Source: an uncultured bacterium (lineage in GTDB: Bacteria; Bacillota; Clostridia; Oscillospirales; Acutalibacteraceae). Taken from it: a DNA stretch of 62,053 bases. Under the pieces are notes generated by a model, which saw only the letters and a list, made by a program, of their open reading frames with translations, was not told where the DNA came from and did not search any database. Positions 52,573-61,100 of the stretch are shown here, in pieces; position 1 is the first letter of the stretch, and each line of letters starts with the position of its first letter. Location of the stretch: assembly GCA_934875675.1 (NCBI GenBank), contig CAKXIK010000010.1, forward strand, positions 1 through 62,053, read 5' to 3'. A program made the position numbers and the translations under genes.

Positions 52573-53058
52573 ATGACGACCGTAACATTTCATAACACAA
52601 ACGAAATACCGGATGTACAGCTCAAGTTTGCTGTAATTGCTGCAAAAAAGGACAGTCAGTGGATTTTTTGCCGCCACAAGGCACGCACAACATGGGAGAT
52701 CCCCGGCGGACACCGGGAACCTGGCGAAAACATTCTCGACACGGCAAAGCGTGAACTTTGGGAAGAAACCGGTGCGGTTGAATTTGACCTGAACCCCGTA
52801 TGCATTTATGGGGTAACCCGGGAAACCGAAATTACCTACGGCTTACTTTGTTTTGCCAATATTCAAAGTCTCGGTGAACTGCCGCCAGAAATGGAGATCG
52901 GCGAAATCAAACAATTTGATACTCTGCCAAAAGAGCTCACCTATCCGGCAATTCAGCCCTATCTATTTGAACGCGTGAATCAAATGATAACAGATAAAAC
53001 CGTTTGGACAACCCTATATAATGAAGCGAAATCCAAGAACAATTTCTCCTTTTATTGA
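52573..53058 (+). CDS. NUDIX hydrolase
   Basis: NUDIX enzymes hydrolyse nucleoside diphosphates linked to another group. The box is complete: GGHREPGENILDTAKRELWEETGA at about residues 47-69. The ATG at 52573 follows AGAAAGGC by 11 bases. The C-terminal part VWTTLYNEAKSK looks like the N-terminal helix of the next gene's cytidine deaminase, so the true NUDIX end has probably been lost by a frameshift. About 161 residues. Substrate unknown. Confidence 0.82.
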   Translation: MTTVTFHNTNEIPDVQLKFAVIAAKKDSQWIFCRHKARTTWEIPGGHREPGENILDTAKRELWEETGAVEFDLNPVCIYGVTRETEITYGLLCFANIQSLGELPPEMEIGEIKQFDTLPKELTYPAIQPYLFERVNQMITDKTVWTTLYNEAKSKNNFSFY

Positions 53059-53389
53059 AGCCGGCGGCGTTGCGGCAGCAATTTTGACCGACCAGGGCAA
53101 TATTTATACCGGTGTGTGTATTGACACTGCCAGTACACTTGGGATGTGTGCAGAACGAAATGCGATCGCCAATATGATTACAAACGGAGAAAGCAGAATT
53201 CGTAAGCTTGCTTGTGTGATGGAAGACGAAACGGTCGGTTCCCCCTGCGGTGCCTGCCGCGAATATCTGATGCAGCTGGATCAATCCAGTCCCTCCATAG
53301 AGATATTAACCTGTCTTGAGCCTCAGAAAACCATCACATTGGACGCATTGATTCCCAATTGGTGGGGAACAAAACGAATGAATGAATAA
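53021..53389 (+). CDS. Cytidine deaminase-family protein, N-terminus out of phase
   Basis: It deaminates cytidine or a related nucleoside with zinc. The motifs CAERNAI and SPCGACREYLMQLD hold the ligands and catalytic glutamate and are intact. The frame starts at an ATG (53021) without a ribosome binding site and lacks the first helix seen in relatives. That helix (WTTLYNEA) is encoded just before, one base out of phase, inside the NUDIX frame. A one-base change between about 53020 and 53030 would explain this. It may be expressed weakly or be a recent pseudogene. Confidence 0.75.
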   Translation: MKRNPRTISPFIEAGGVAAAILTDQGNIYTGVCIDTASTLGMCAERNAIANMITNGESRIRKLACVMEDETVGSPCGACREYLMQLDQSSPSIEILTCLEPQKTITLDALIPNWWGTKRMNE

Positions 53390-53412
53390 TATGTTCTCGC
53401 AGGGGATGTACT

Positions 53413-53580
53413 ATGATTCTTTCCGTCTCCCGCCGCACAGACATTCCGTGCTGCTACTCTCCGATTGGTTGATGAACCGGACTCGTGCGGGGGCTGTGTT
53501 GACGCGTAATCCGAAAAGTAAGCTGCTCATCAGCAAAGTTTTTTTCATGGAAAAAATGACAGACAGAAAAGTGAGATCAA
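53413..53580 (+). pseudogene. Remnant of a DUF1848 family gene
   Basis: The start MILSVSRRTDIPCCYS, with AGGGGATG just upstream of the ATG, matches the DUF1848 N-terminus. It then hits a stop; the sequence continues in another frame as DWLMNRTRAGAVLTRNPKS, again typical of the family, and then loses similarity. So it is a frameshifted and truncated relic of about 55 codons of a protein normally near 300 residues. The next gene begins with its own AGGAGG. Confidence 0.7.
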
Positions 53581-53639
53581 ACCGGTGGAAACAACTCGGG
53601 ATGTTAAAAAACTGTGCCGCCCACAGGAGGAAATGCAAG

Positions 53640-54413
53640 ATGACAGATGCACATATTCATATTGAACAAGGCGCCTACACACCGGAATGGATTAACGAAT
53701 TTGTGAAAAAAGCGGTGAGGAAAAATATTGATGAGATCTGGCTGCTGGAGCACTGCTACCGCTTTTCGGAATTTGTTCCGATGTATGATTCCGTGTGTGC
53801 GGATTCCGATTATATAGACCGATGGTTTCACCGCAAAGCAGGCGTGCTGCAGCTTTCGGATTATTTTACGCTGATTCGTCAGATTAGAAGCCAACATTTT
53901 CCCATTAAAATACGCTTTGGGCTGGAAGTGTGTTATTTTAAGGAGCACGAAAATCTTGTCCGTGTGCTCACCCGGAATACGCAACTCGATTTTCTGGTGG
54001 GAAGTGTACATTTTATTGATGATTTTGCTTTCGATCATAAAGCGGAATTTTGGGAAGGTAAAGACGTGGACAAATGTTATCAGCGATATTTTGAAACATC
54101 GATTGACCTTGCAAAAAGCGGAATATTCAACGGAATCGCTCACCCGGACTGCATCAAATTATTTGGTCATCAGCCGTCATTTTCTCTTTTGCCCTATTAC
54201 GAAGAGCTGGCAGCGGTACTTTCTGCAAATCATCTGTATGCCGAACAGAGCACCGGAATACACCGGCGAACAAACGCAGAAATCGGCATGAATCCTGCCA
54301 TGATTTCTGCAATGAAACGTCACCGGGTGCAAATCATCACCGCATCTGATGCACATTGTCCGCAAGATGTCGGCTTGTTTTTACAGGAAGCGGAATCATT
54401 ATTATTAAAATAA
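53640..54413 (+). CDS. PHP-domain phosphoesterase (histidinol-phosphatase-like)
   Basis: PHP proteins are metal-dependent phosphoesterases. The N-terminal metal motif DAHIHIEQGAY, then EVCYFKEHE, the histidine in GSVHFID, GIAHPDCIKLFG and the C-terminal ITASDAHCPQDVG match the family. Length is about 257 residues. AGGAGG lies 9 bases before the ATG at 53640; the longer frame to 53382 reads over the DUF1848 remnant. No histidine biosynthesis gene is nearby, so a general phosphoesterase role is as likely as histidinol-phosphate hydrolysis. Confidence 0.85.
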   Translation: MTDAHIHIEQGAYTPEWINEFVKKAVRKNIDEIWLLEHCYRFSEFVPMYDSVCADSDYIDRWFHRKAGVLQLSDYFTLIRQIRSQHFPIKIRFGLEVCYFKEHENLVRVLTRNTQLDFLVGSVHFIDDFAFDHKAEFWEGKDVDKCYQRYFETSIDLAKSGIFNGIAHPDCIKLFGHQPSFSLLPYYEELAAVLSANHLYAEQSTGIHRRTNAEIGMNPAMISAMKRHRVQIITASDAHCPQDVGLFLQEAESLLLK

Positions 54414-54435
54414 CCATGTCCTTGGTTTGCGTAAA

Positions 54436-54482
54436 TAAAAAAGCAGAAGCGCTTCCAAACACCGAAGCGATCCTGCTTTTTG
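54436..54482. terminator. Bidirectional terminator between the PHP and AraC genes
   Basis: AAAAAAGCAG (54437-54446) pairs with CTGCTTTTTG (54473-54482), and an inner GAAGCG/CGCTTC pairing extends it. A- and T-tracts are on both sides, serving two convergent genes. Confidence 0.8.
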
Positions 54483-54505
54483 TCTGTTGCACCCATCCGA
54501 TAAAA

Positions 54506-55294
54506 TCAGTGTTCCCGGCGATAACGTCCCGGCGGAACTCCAAATTTTCGCTTGAACATCTTGGAAAAATTAAAAACATCGGTATACCCGCATGCAGCGG
54601 CAGCTTCTCCGGGGCGGTATCCTCTCTCCGCAATCAATTCACCTGCTTTGCGCAGACGCAGGTCTACAATAAATTCCTGCGGAGAAATCCCTTCGCTTTG
54701 TTTAAAAATAGCGCTGAAATAGCTCCGGCTCAGACCAAGATAATTGGCAATTCCCTGCACGCTCAGGTCACTGACATAGTTTGCTTCCACATAGTCCTTT
54801 GCTCGCATCACGTAATTGCTCAGATCCGTTTGTTGTTGTCCGCAGGATTCCAGCAGCATGGAAAGCAGCTCATAGACCTTGCCGCAAACAAACAATTCCC
54901 GCGCAGCATGCATCTGCCCGCTTGCAGCAATGTCCGAAAAAAGCCGGCGTGCATTGGGAACCGTAAACACATTCTGCTGCAGCAGAGAACCAACTTCCTC
55001 CCGCAACGGTTCGTCCACACGAAAGCCAACCCATATGTAATGCCATGGATCTTGTGCATCCGCACGATAGGTGGTCATTTCTTCGGGACGAATGACAAAC
55101 ATCTGACCCGGTCCAACGGGGTATTCCTCACCGCCGCAGCTATACACTCCATAGCCTTCCGCCACAAAATGCAGCAGATAATATTCCCGGCGCGCAGGCC
55201 CGAATGAGTGCGACGGTTCGCAAAATTGCTCTCCGCACAAAACCGGCACCACCGCACCAAGCCCCATGTTTAACAGCAGAATATGATTTTGCAT
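54506..55294 (-). CDS. AraC-family transcriptional regulator
   Basis: The N-terminal cupin-like domain (residues about 15-100) includes REYYLLHFVAEGYGVYSCGGEEYPVGPGQMFVIRP. The C-terminal double helix-turn-helix (residues about 165-262) shows LSVQGIANYLGLSRSYFSAIFKQSEGISPQEFIVDLRLRKA and GYTDVFNFSKMFKRKFGVPPGRYR. Such regulators usually sense sugars. It is transcribed away from the AEC transporter, across a 360-base region. Its effector and target genes are not visible in the window. Confidence 0.92.
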   Translation of the reverse strand: MQNHILLLNMGLGAVVPVLCGEQFCEPSHSFGPARREYYLLHFVAEGYGVYSCGGEEYPVGPGQMFVIRPEEMTTYRADAQDPWHYIWVGFRVDEPLREEVGSLLQQNVFTVPNARRLFSDIAASGQMHAARELFVCGKVYELLSMLLESCGQQQTDLSNYVMRAKDYVEANYVSDLSVQGIANYLGLSRSYFSAIFKQSEGISPQEFIVDLRLRKAGELIAERGYRPGEAAAACGYTDVFNFSKMFKRKFGVPPGRYRREH

Positions 55295-55341
55295 TTAAAA
55301 AATCAATCCCTTTCAGATAAACGAACACTATTACGCGTGAC

Positions 55342-55350
55342 ATTATAACA
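55342..55350 (-). promoter_or_regulatory. Extended -10 promoter element of the AraC gene
   Basis: The minus strand reads TGTTATAAT, a TGn plus consensus -10. It lies 47 bases upstream of the start. No good -35 is seen. Confidence 0.45.
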
Positions 55351-55596
55351 TAAAATTATTTCAAGATTCTATTGGAATTATTTCCAAAAATTTGAGCCAA
55401 TTTTTGAATAAAATTGATTATGCATTTTATTATTAACATTATTGTGAATGTTTTTTCGTCCTAAAGAAATCTTCTTATCTTACATTAAGCCAATTGTGTT
55501 ACAATAATTATCGGTATTTACTTTTATATTCTTTTCGGTTATCGGTTGCGCACTTTTGATAAAGGATTTCTGTCACGGCAAAGTCCGCCTAAACTC
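55351..55596. other. AT-rich intergenic region between AraC and AEC genes
   Basis: No gene, RNA or repeat is recognised. The region is unusually AT-rich compared with its neighbours and may hold regulator binding sites. Confidence 0.4.
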
Positions 55597-55624
55597 TTGC
55601 AAACGTTCATTACTATGATACAAT
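55597..55624 (+). promoter_or_regulatory. Promoter of the AEC transporter gene
   Basis: TTGCAA (55597-55602) and TACAAT (55619-55624) are 16 bases apart, about 30 bases upstream of the start codon. Confidence 0.5.
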
Positions 55625-55654
55625 AGAATTATTCCACTGAAAGGAATGCCGCAT

Positions 55655-56593
55655 ATGCAGAACCTACAAATCTCTTTTTCCGCTGTATTTCCAATATTTC
55701 TAACCATCGCCCTCGGATATATTCTTCGCATTTGCAAAGTATGGGGCGAACCGACGATTACAAAGCTCAATGAAATTGTCTTCCGGGTGTTTTTGCCGGT
55801 ACATGTATTTCTGAGCATTTATAACGCTGATTTTGCAGCCGTATTCAACGGAAAACTGGTTGGGTTTGTATGCATCTCTATTTTAATTCTGTTTCTTTTG
55901 CTTTCTTTGCTCATCCCGCTGATTGAAAAAGAGCCGCGTCGGCGCGGCGTAATGATTCAAGGCATGATGCGCAGCAATTTTGTTATTCTGGGCATGCCGC
56001 TGGTTGCAGCGGTTTTCGGCGATGCCGGCAGTGCAGCGGCGGCGGCGATGATCTCCTTTGTGATTCCTTTGTTCAATGTGCTCTCTGTCATCACACTGGA
56101 GCTAAACCGCAGCGCCAAGCCAAACCTTTCGCGCATTTTACTCGGCATTGCAAAGAACCCGTTGATTTTGGCAAGTGTGGCTGCAGTCCTTTGCCAGATG
56201 ATCGGGCTTCGATTTCCCGTTTTGCTTACTGATACGCTGACTGACTGGGGTAAAATTGCAACTCCGCTTGCCTTGGTCGCTTTGGGCGGAGGATTTCAAT
56301 TTTCTCGTGTGCGCAGCGGTATCCGTCAGCTTATCATTGCTGTATCCGCGCGGCTTTTCCTGATTCCTGCCGTATTTGTTACTCTTGGCGCGCTGCTTGG
56401 ATTCCGTGGTGCAGAATTAATGGTGATTGCTGCCGTGTTTGGCGCACCCACTGCTGTTTCCAGCTTTCCTATGGCGCAAGCACAAGGCGGCGATGGTGAA
56501 CTTGCCGGACAAATTGTCGTGTTTACCTCCGTGCTTTCCATGTTTTCACTTTTCCTCTTCATCTTTTTGCTGAAAACTTTCCAATTCATATAA
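55655..56593 (+). CDS. AEC family transporter
   Basis: Auxin-efflux-carrier family proteins move organic anions such as malate or other small acids. About ten hydrophobic segments span the protein in two five-helix halves. The characteristic MRSNFVILGMPLVAAVFG is at about residue 108 and GAPTAVSSFPMAQAQGGDGELAGQIVVFTS near residue 270. The ATG at 55655 follows AAAGGA by 9 bases; the ATG at 55646 overlaps that site. About 312 residues. The substrate is unknown; the divergent AraC regulator might control it. Confidence 0.88.
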   Translation: MQNLQISFSAVFPIFLTIALGYILRICKVWGEPTITKLNEIVFRVFLPVHVFLSIYNADFAAVFNGKLVGFVCISILILFLLLSLLIPLIEKEPRRRGVMIQGMMRSNFVILGMPLVAAVFGDAGSAAAAAMISFVIPLFNVLSVITLELNRSAKPNLSRILLGIAKNPLILASVAAVLCQMIGLRFPVLLTDTLTDWGKIATPLALVALGGGFQFSRVRSGIRQLIIAVSARLFLIPAVFVTLGALLGFRGAELMVIAAVFGAPTAVSSFPMAQAQGGDGELAGQIVVFTSVLSMFSLFLFIFLLKTFQFI

Positions 56594-56628
56594 CAAATGA
56601 TTTATTATTTAAAAGGAGCCGTCACCTT

Positions 56629-57111
56629 ATGAAAATCAATCAAAATAACGATACCCTCTCTGCAGCAGAAATTAAAAATACTCCTGCACTTGCTGCCGCA
56701 CGCGAAATGATCCTGCAAGAAAGTGTTTCCTGCGTTATCATCCGGGACAACGAAATCGTTTATACCGGTAACGGCCGCGGGGTTAAACCGTTGCTGCATG
56801 TGTACGAATCTGATCCAAAGCTGCTGCAAGGGGCAATTTTGGCAGACAAAATTATCGGCAAAGCCGCTGCCATGATCGCGGTGTTGGGCGGTGTGCGCCA
56901 TGTCTTCGCAGTGACAATGAGCAGCTCTGCACGAGAGTATCTTGCGCAGCATGGCATTTCCTGTTCCAGTGAACACGAAGTGGACGCAATTCATAACCGG
57001 ACTGGCGACGGACTTTGTCCGCTGGAACAGTCTGTACTCAAAATAGAAGAACCGGAAGCCGGATATCTTGCACTGAAAGCAACGATCCGCGAGCTAATGG
57101 CAAACCGATAA
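56629..57111 (+). CDS. DUF1893 domain-containing protein
   Basis: DUF1893 proteins (TM1506-like) have a cytidine-deaminase-like fold without an established function. The 160 residues include SCVIIRDNEIVYTGNGRGVKPLLHVYE, ILADKIIGKAAAMIAVLGGVRHVFA, and MSSSAREYLAQHGISCSSEHEVDAIHNRTGDGLCPLEQSVL, a full match to the family layout. AAAAGGAG precedes the ATG. It is 35 bases after the AEC gene and 73 bases before the ZIP gene, so it may be co-transcribed with both. Confidence 0.85.
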   Translation: MKINQNNDTLSAAEIKNTPALAAAREMILQESVSCVIIRDNEIVYTGNGRGVKPLLHVYESDPKLLQGAILADKIIGKAAAMIAVLGGVRHVFAVTMSSSAREYLAQHGISCSSEHEVDAIHNRTGDGLCPLEQSVLKIEEPEAGYLALKATIRELMANR

Positions 57112-57122
57112 GGAGTTTAAGT

Positions 57123-57182
57123 TTGAAAGAAAAAACTCTTAAACAACAAATTTGCATTGTAATGGAAGGGATTGATCGTTAA
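57123..57182 (+). CDS. Possible 19-residue small ORF between DUF1893 and ZIP genes
   Basis: TTG at 57123 is preceded by AAGGAG at 7 bases and opens a 19-codon frame (MKEKTLKQQICIVMEGIDR) that stops 2 bases before the ZIP gene start. The ZIP gene's own site is at a long distance, so translation of this ORF could feed ribosomes to it. It could be coincidence. Confidence 0.3.
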   Translation: MKEKTLKQQICIVMEGIDR

Positions 57183-57184
57183 GA

Positions 57185-57973
57185 ATGAATGATACGATGA
57201 AAATATTAATCGGCATTGTTTTGCCGCTTGTGGGTACGGTGTCTGGTGCGGCAATGGTGTTTTTTCTCAAAGGAGAAATGAAATCATCCCTGCAAAAATT
57301 ATTGTTGGGATTTGCTTCCGGCGTAATGATTGCTGCTTCTGTTTGGTCACTGCTGATCCCTGCTATCGAAATGGCTGAAGGTCAGGGCAAAGTTTCATGG
57401 ATTCCTGCTGCAACGGGATTTTTGCTGGGTATCGGCTTTTTGCTGCTGCTCGACACCATTATTCCTCATCTGCATGTCAATTCTGACAAACCGGAAGGCA
57501 AACGCTCCGGTCTTGGCAAATCCATGATGCTGATTCTTGCGGTTACGCTGCATAATATACCGGAAGGCATGGCGGTTGGTGTTGTCTTTGCCGGTGTTGC
57601 TTCCGGCAGCACTGCGATTTCGACCGCGGGTGCATTTGCACTTGCCATCGGTATTGCAATTCAAAATTTTCCCGAAGGCGCAATCATCTCGATGCCGCTG
57701 ATTGGAAGTGGAATTTCTAAGCGAAAAGCATTTTCCTATGGCGCTCTTTCCGGCATTGTTGAACCGCTGGGCGCAATTGCAACGATTCTGCTGACTGCGT
57801 TGATCACCCCTGCCTTGCCGTATATTCTCTCTTTTGCCGCGGGTGCGATGATTTATGTTGTCGTGGAAGAATTGATTCCGGAAGCACAGGCAGGAGAACA
57901 CAGTAATATCGGAACCATCGGTGCGGCACTGGGGTTTGTTCTGATGATGATTCTTGACATTGCATTGGGCTGA
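57185..57973 (+). CDS. ZIP family metal transporter
   Basis: ZIP proteins import divalent metals such as Zn, Fe or Mn. Eight hydrophobic segments are seen. The two metal-binding helices carry HNIPEGMAVGVVFAG (helix 4) and QNFPEGAIISMPLIG (helix 5), with a third site in VVEELIPEA. The helix 5 motif starts with Gln rather than His, as in the GufA branch. The loop between helices 3 and 4 has a short His/Asp stretch. Length is 262 residues. It ends at a strong terminator. Confidence 0.93.
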   Translation: MNDTMKILIGIVLPLVGTVSGAAMVFFLKGEMKSSLQKLLLGFASGVMIAASVWSLLIPAIEMAEGQGKVSWIPAATGFLLGIGFLLLLDTIIPHLHVNSDKPEGKRSGLGKSMMLILAVTLHNIPEGMAVGVVFAGVASGSTAISTAGAFALAIGIAIQNFPEGAIISMPLIGSGISKRKAFSYGALSGIVEPLGAIATILLTALITPALPYILSFAAGAMIYVVVEELIPEAQAGEHSNIGTIGAALGFVLMMILDIALG

Positions 57974-58000
57974 GCGGCACATTTTTTTCGGCTTTATTTT

Positions 58001-58042
58001 AAACAGGCACTGCGTAACGCCACGTTACACAGTGCCTGTTTT
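58001..58042 (+). terminator. Terminator after the ZIP gene
   Basis: AAACAGGCACTG and CAGTGCCTGTTT pair, extended by an inner GTAACG/CGTTAC stem, followed by TTTTCTATTC. Confidence 0.85.
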
Positions 58043-58130
58043 CTATTCTTTATGGATCAATGGTGTAAAAGTCAGACAAATATCATAAAAAATTTAGAAT
58101 TATTATTAACCAGCGCACCACCTACAAACA

Positions 58131-58168
58131 AAAAAGGCGGTCATCTACGGAATAGACAACCGCCTTTG
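58131..58168 (-). terminator. Terminator after the CBM9-repeat protein gene
   Basis: On the minus strand AAAGGCGGTTGTCTA and TAGATGACCGCCTTT pair with one bulged mismatch and are followed by TTTG. It lies 22 bases after the stop codon. Confidence 0.83.
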
Positions 58169-58189
58169 TGCTAAAAGAGAAAGTAAAAA

Positions 58190-61100
58190 TTATTCTTTGT
58201 ACGTTTTGCGCTGAACGATTACAATAACACCTGCCGCAAGCACCGCCGCTGCTGCAAGCGCGATTGCAATCCAGATCAGTTGTTCCGAAGCACTGCCCGT
58301 TGTGGGGCTGGATTCGGAGGCTGCAGAAACCGTGTCTGCTACCTGAGACTGATCCGTTGGCAAAGAAGTTGACTGCGTTTGTTCAGAAGAACTTTCCTGC
58401 GAACCCGGTGTGCTTTCTACTTCGCTTTCCGTCTGTGAAGTACTACCCGATGAAGTACTGGAAGAAGAAGTATCCTCCGGGGCATAGTCGAGAGTCATTC
58501 TGCTCAGCCAACGGGGACTGGTGTCGGCATTGACCTGTAAATGTCCGTTTTCCGTACGGACAAACTGCATTGTACTCCACATATTTGTAATTAAGCTACT
58601 GGAACAAATTATTTTATCGCTCTTTTCATAATCCCATGCACCGTTATTGTCTTGATCATCCATAATCATTGCGCCAATTCCGATTTCGGGGCGATTAGTT
58701 TCTGAGGAAACTGCAAGCTTTTGCTTTAAGGAATCGCTCAGCGCAATTTTCAGTTCGACCTGATAACCGGTTTCGTTCTTTACAACCACATAATCCGCTT
58801 TTGATTTGTTCCCGTTGAACGCAGCAAAACCTCCGCCAAGTTTGTCATAGATTCTTCCATCCGATGATTGCTGCAAATTGAGCGCATCAATCAGGAAAAT
58901 TCCGCTTTCGTTTTCCACAAAGCGATATTCATTCGTCGCTGTGTTTTCGGTATCCGTATTGAGGAAGTCAAAGAAGAAAACAATATTATCAAAGCCCAGA
59001 AGGCTTTTTGCGGAACCAATATCACCATTTACCGCATTCATGTCCGAAGCAGTCGGGTCATTGATTTCTGCAAAGCAATACAGATACTGATCATCATAAG
59101 CCGTGCTGATTTTTCCTGTCGCGCGGCTTTCTCCGGGTTGATACCACGTGGCGGCACTGGTACTGCGGTTCACATCAATTGTTTTGGAGTCTGCATATGC
59201 TTCATCCTTCGCTCCATCCAGTGTGATAGTTGTTTTCACTGCATTGACGATCGGGTGAGCTTCTACCTCCGCCGTCACAACTGCCTCTTTGTCCGGCATA
59301 ATAAAGGTATTGCCGGCCCAGGTAAGCGAAACGTCATTCACTTTTAGTCTGCGCCCCATCAGATAAAGTCCATGAGGCCCGCTGTTGGAATTAACCCATT
59401 TTTGCTGAGAGTTCGAAAAATGTCCGTAATCATACATACCGTCATCCTGTACGAATTCATACCCATCTGCCAGTTGAATGTTTAATGTTACAAGTTCGCC
59501 GGGCTTGGCAGTTTTTTTATCGCTTGTAATGGTCAATCCTTCAACATCCGGCAGGATAATCGGGAATTCTTCCGGTTTGGAAATCACCTCTGCCGTTAAC
59601 TGCACATCCTGTGCAGGCATCACAAAGGAGGACCCGATCTCAAATGGGTTTCCATTCAGCTTAACGGAACCGTCCACCAGCATCATCCCGTCCGCAATGG
59701 TAATTTTGGGTGTTACCAGTTCTCCGGCATATGCGGCACTGACATCAACGGTTCCCTGCTCTGCTGTAAGGTTAGTTGTAATTTTGTAATCCGGCAGCAG
59801 ATTCATCCGTTCAATGTTTTGCGGGCCTAACCAGGCATCACCTAACTGTCCGTTTGAAAACACAATGTCATTACGGTCGCCGTCATTGTCTGTATCGTCG
59901 TTAATCTGAAAACCAACGCCGATATTGGCCGTCTGCTTTGCTGCAATCTGCGCCTTGACTTCCTCCGGCAATTCAAATCTGATTTCCATATTATATCCGT
60001 CATCTGTACGAACAACCTTCCAGGAACACTTGTCAGGATTGTCTTTATAGACGGATGCAAGCATGTCAGACCCGCCCCAACGATCCACCTGCGCGCCGCT
60101 TTGCAGTGTTGTGGAATAATCGTTAACATCCAAAATCAGGTATCCGCTTTTACCCCTTGTAAAGGCTGAGCTGGAACCGTCTGTAAAATCCAGATAGAAC
60201 TGTACGCCATCCAAGTCATAATTATCATTTTTCGGATGAACATCTGTTTGGTTTAATGTGTCATCCTGAATTTCTGCAAACAGATAGAGATAATCGGAAT
60301 CATAAAGCGCTTTTGCGGCACCTGTCGCGTTTTCGGTTACAACCGTATTGGTATAAAGCTCTTTGTTCAGCAAAATCGCAGGAGAGCGGTCATATGCTGC
60401 ATCCAGCTTGCCGTCAATCTCCGGCGTTCCCGAAACTGCAACATGTGCGGCAGCCTCTTCAGAGTAATAATCCGGCTCCAGAATCAGATCGGTCATTGCA
60501 TACGGCTGTTCCCAGGCTGCAAGAATCGAGCTTTGGCTCATCACATAGTTCTCTCGGATTCCATCATTGTTGGTATCATCGTTCAACTGAAGTCCGAATC
60601 CCATGGTGGATTCCCGTTTTTCATCCAATTTTGCTTTTAATGATGTACTCAGCGGAACCTTGCCTTCCAATACATATCCGGTGTTTGTATGCTTTGCCGT
60701 ATAAGTAATATTAGCAGAGGAGCCCTGTTCAAGCCAAATTGGATTTCCATTTGCAAACATTCCGAAATATCCCGCTTCGTTTCCGTTCTGGTTGCAAGAA
60801 CTGAATGTATAGCTGCGATATTGATCGGGATTGCTGGAGGAATTGTAGTCCGTATTCAGAAAATCATAATACAGCTGAACCCCGTCAATTCCGTTGTGAT
60901 CCGTCTGTTGGTCCACGGTTTCGGGGTCGCTCACATTCTTATCGGCAATATCCACAAAGAAATAAAGGTACTCATTGTCATGGATAAACCGATAAACACC
61001 GTTAGCATCCGAACTTCCTCCATTGAAATGGAAGGTATCTGCCGTTGATTTCAGATACTGATCATCGAGCGTACCGTCGATAACCGGCGTTCCGAATGCT

